NCBI GenBank assembly: GCA_030068145.1
Contig: JAPJBO010000127.1
Location: 186,001-250,000, forward strand
Length of the DNA: 64,000 nt
Direction of reading: 5' to 3'
From: Diplonema papillatum
Taxonomy: Eukaryota > Euglenozoa > Diplonemea > Diplonemida > Diplonemidae
Below are positions 61,858 to 64,000 of this stretch, one piece after another; within the stretch, counting starts at the first letter, position 1, and each line of letters starts with the position of its first letter. A model generated the notes under the pieces. That model was not told the DNA's origin. It made no database searches and worked only from the letters and a program-made list of their open reading frames with translations. A program made the position numbers and the translations under genes.

Positions 61858-64000
61858 ATGAATTTGATATGGAAAGGTGCGTTCTTCATAAGTTGCTGGT
61901 TTGGATGCACGCAGGCATCGTTCGCCGCGGACGGGTGCGTTAAGAGCCACGAAGTGCAGGTGGTCTCTGAGCCGCTGCTGGCAGCCGTTCGCTGCTGCCA
62001 CGACGAGGGCTGGTGCGATAGCGATATCGGCGGAACGTGCCACGGGGACGCCATCAGTTTCAGCCAGGGACAGAGCGTTTGTAAGGACAGGTCAGCGCGG
62101 CTGTGCACTCTGGCAGAGCTGAATACAGGGTTCTGCTGCGGGACGGGCTGCAACTATGACCAGAAGTCGGTGTGGTTCGACAACTGCGCGACGAGTCCGT
62201 GTGTACACGGTAGTTGCACGTCGACTGCGAAGCAGTACGAGTGCGCATGTGAACAAGGATACCGAGGCAACAACTGTGAAGTGGCAGTGCCGATGAAGGT
62301 GACACGCGCCCCTACTGCGGGGCTCGCGTCACTCACACAGAGCGCAAGCAGCAGCAGCAGCAGCGGCAGCGAAATGTTCGGCGCGCATAGTTTCGATGTG
62401 CTCGCCGACGCCGCTGACAGGATGAAGGGGCGCATGCTCAACAGAACGGCCGAACTTGCCACCGAGACAATGGAGGCATTGGGGATGAAAGCGGCCGTGG
62501 AGGAAATGACCGGCGAAGGCGGCATGCTGGAGGATCTCGAGGAAACGGCAAGGGACGCAATTGTGGACATCTTCGGACCAATGTTCGAGAAGAACGAGAC
62601 CTTGCAGGTCGATGTCGACGATGTCATGGGCGACACCATGGAAAAGCTTGCAAACTTCTTGAAGACCTGCTCCGAATCGCAAGTGCCGCAACACCGCGAA
62701 GCAACCGCGCAGAGCGCGGTGGAAGATTTCCTGCGAAACTTGACCGCGACCATTGAGAACAAATGGAACGATTTGGTGGTATGTCGCGTCACTTTGAAAA
62801 CGTACGCACTTAGGAGTTCGGGTGCGAAGATGAGATGAGCAAAAGCAGATACGATGCCGGCAAATCCCGAAAGGGGCAGGGTTTTTGCTACCTTGCAAGC
62901 CGGGCTCGCGGGAAACAGCCCACAGCCAAGCCCATGCTGCCTCTGTTGCAGTCTTTACACAACACGACGCATGACCTGTACCTCATTTTCGTCCATCACA
63001 TCAGATCGTCCTCTGACGACGTTATCAAGTCTATGACAATGCAAGCCTACCCCTTGCAATGCAAGTTCACACCGCAAAACGAACATGACGTGGGCGGCAT
63101 AGAGAGAGTAACACAACTCTATGGCACCTTAAAGTCCAGAAAATCTATGGGAAAGAAACAAAAGCCAAAACTACGCAATTCTTCCTCATCTACTGGGAAG
63201 GGGATCTGCCGCAAGCAAAATTATTGCCAAAACAGTGCGGAAGCCACTCCGCCCACGTATACTATCCAGATCCGTTCACCAGTCTTACTGAACCCGCACA
63301 GGCATCGACCTCATACTCGGTTGGGGGCGGTTTGACCCTACCGGCAATCTACAAGCAGTGGGGATTTACGAGAGTCAACGGCGGCATTGCATTTGATGCT
63401 GGCTACAAGTTCCCCGACGAGAAGGCGTACTTCGGCATTGGTGGGAAACTGGGATTCTACATGTACGGAGAAGAGAAGAGCGCCCAGTACGCTTTCATCC
63501 CGAAAGTGTCTGCGGGAGTTAAGTTAAGTTTTGACCGCGGGGTGAACATGGGACCGTGCAGCTTGAGCCTCGCTTTCCGATACCATCCCAAGTTTCTGGA
63601 ACACAAAAAAGGGTTCGGAAAGGGGGACAATACGTGGAAGGCAAGCTTAATTTTTGAACCCAGCGTCACGTTCAGCATACCGTGCGTGTGGGAAGCGAAA
63701 GGACCCGTGACGAGGAAGTTCGGCATCATTGGCATAGGGCTGAACCTTGTTATGGCCGAGGTTGAAATGCCCTTCTGGCAGAAGAAGAAGAAGCAGCAAA
63801 GTACGTCGCGGAACGGAAAAACACTCGAAGACGCGGACGACGGCGAGTACGACGACGGGTACGATGCAGACGACGAGAGAGAGGATGATGATGAAACAAC
63901 AGAAGCTGGGTCAGAATCTACATCAGAAGCTGCAGAAGCTGGGTCAAAATCTATGTCAGAAGCTGGGTCAGAATCTACATCAGAAGTTGGGTCAGAGTCT
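61858..64000 (+). CDS. Secreted Cys-rich/EGF protein with acidic repeat tail, 3'-partial
   Basis: Exons 61858-62778 (donor GTATGT) and 63235 to the window end join in phase 0. Residues 1-23 are a signal peptide. Residues about 24-105 form a Cys-rich module ([38 protein letters not shown]). Residues about 110-141 are an EGF-like repeat (SPCVHGSC...[14 protein letters not shown]). A Ser run and a helical acidic region follow to about 305. Exon 2 encodes Gly/aromatic alternating strands ([35 protein letters not shown]) that could be a beta-barrel or sandwich, then KKKK, an Asp/Glu block and EAGSESTS repeats running off the edge. Surface adhesion or a matrix role is an inference. No stop is seen by position 64000. 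Confidence 0.72.
62779..63234 (+). other. Intron of the Cys-rich/EGF gene
   Basis: About 63120-63185 (CACCTTAAAGTCCAGAAAA, GGGAAAGAAACAAAAGCC) resembles 24880-24930 in polycystin intron 3. It ends TTATTGCCAAAACAG before exon 2. No array is present. Confidence 0.6.

Noticed and set aside
1-64000. LTR retroelements, viral or Polinton-like elements
   Set aside because: No reverse transcriptase, integrase, protease, capsid or long terminal repeat pair was recognised in any frame.

Overview
This is nuclear DNA of a eukaryote, most likely a flagellated protist. Supported genes are GC-rich exons joined by canonical GT...AG introns, often with GTATGY or GTGTGY donors and C-rich acceptors ending in CAG. 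The gene set fits a ciliated cell: a polycystin-2 type TRP channel, a TTLL tubulin ligase, two coiled-coil proteins (one with a SAM domain), a DUF2817 zinc-peptidase-like protein, a membrane-anchored DUF1349 protein and a secreted Cys-rich/EGF protein. I cannot name the species. One small-subunit rRNA fragment (53985-54235) looks like SAR-type (alveolate/rhizarian) rRNA, but that is only a hint.

Layout, left to right: 1-7074, the 3' part of a coiled-coil gene (seven exons in frame); 9497-12552, DUF2817 (two exons); 19892-27191, polycystin (four exons, 949 aa); 30420-32540, TTLL (one long exon, 706 aa); 38552-42350, SAM plus coiled coil (two exons, 342 aa); 47242-51319, DUF1349 (two exons, 394 aa); 58263-58601, a 112-aa membrane-anchored protein; 61858 to the window end, the Cys-rich/EGF protein (two exons, 3' end outside). 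Every well-supported gene is on the + strand. The exon junctions proposed here were checked for reading phase by hand and all agree.

The rest is densely packed with repeats. (1) A roughly 225-bp element, called R1 here, occurs at least 18 times, nearly always in gene orientation; it carries a donor-like start, a pyrimidine-AG end and inverted sub-terminal arms, and makes up almost all of one 261-bp intron. (2) A second module, called E here, has the palindrome TTGATGCTAGCATCAA and ends at splice acceptors. (3) Large minisatellites lie inside introns: 22 bp, about 44 bp, 35 bp, 16 bp and 12 bp units; the last fills 2.5 kb of one intron. (4) Seven of the eight genes have partial copies of their own exons (exon shards) beside them or in their introns, often in tandem with R1 or other repeats. 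(5) Fragments of large- and small-subunit rRNA lie scattered in both orientations, some fused in an order unlike an rRNA operon. (6) There are foldback and MITE-like elements, a tRNA-headed SINE-like repeat and many long perfect palindromes. No reverse transcriptase, integrase, capsid gene or complete transposase was recognised.
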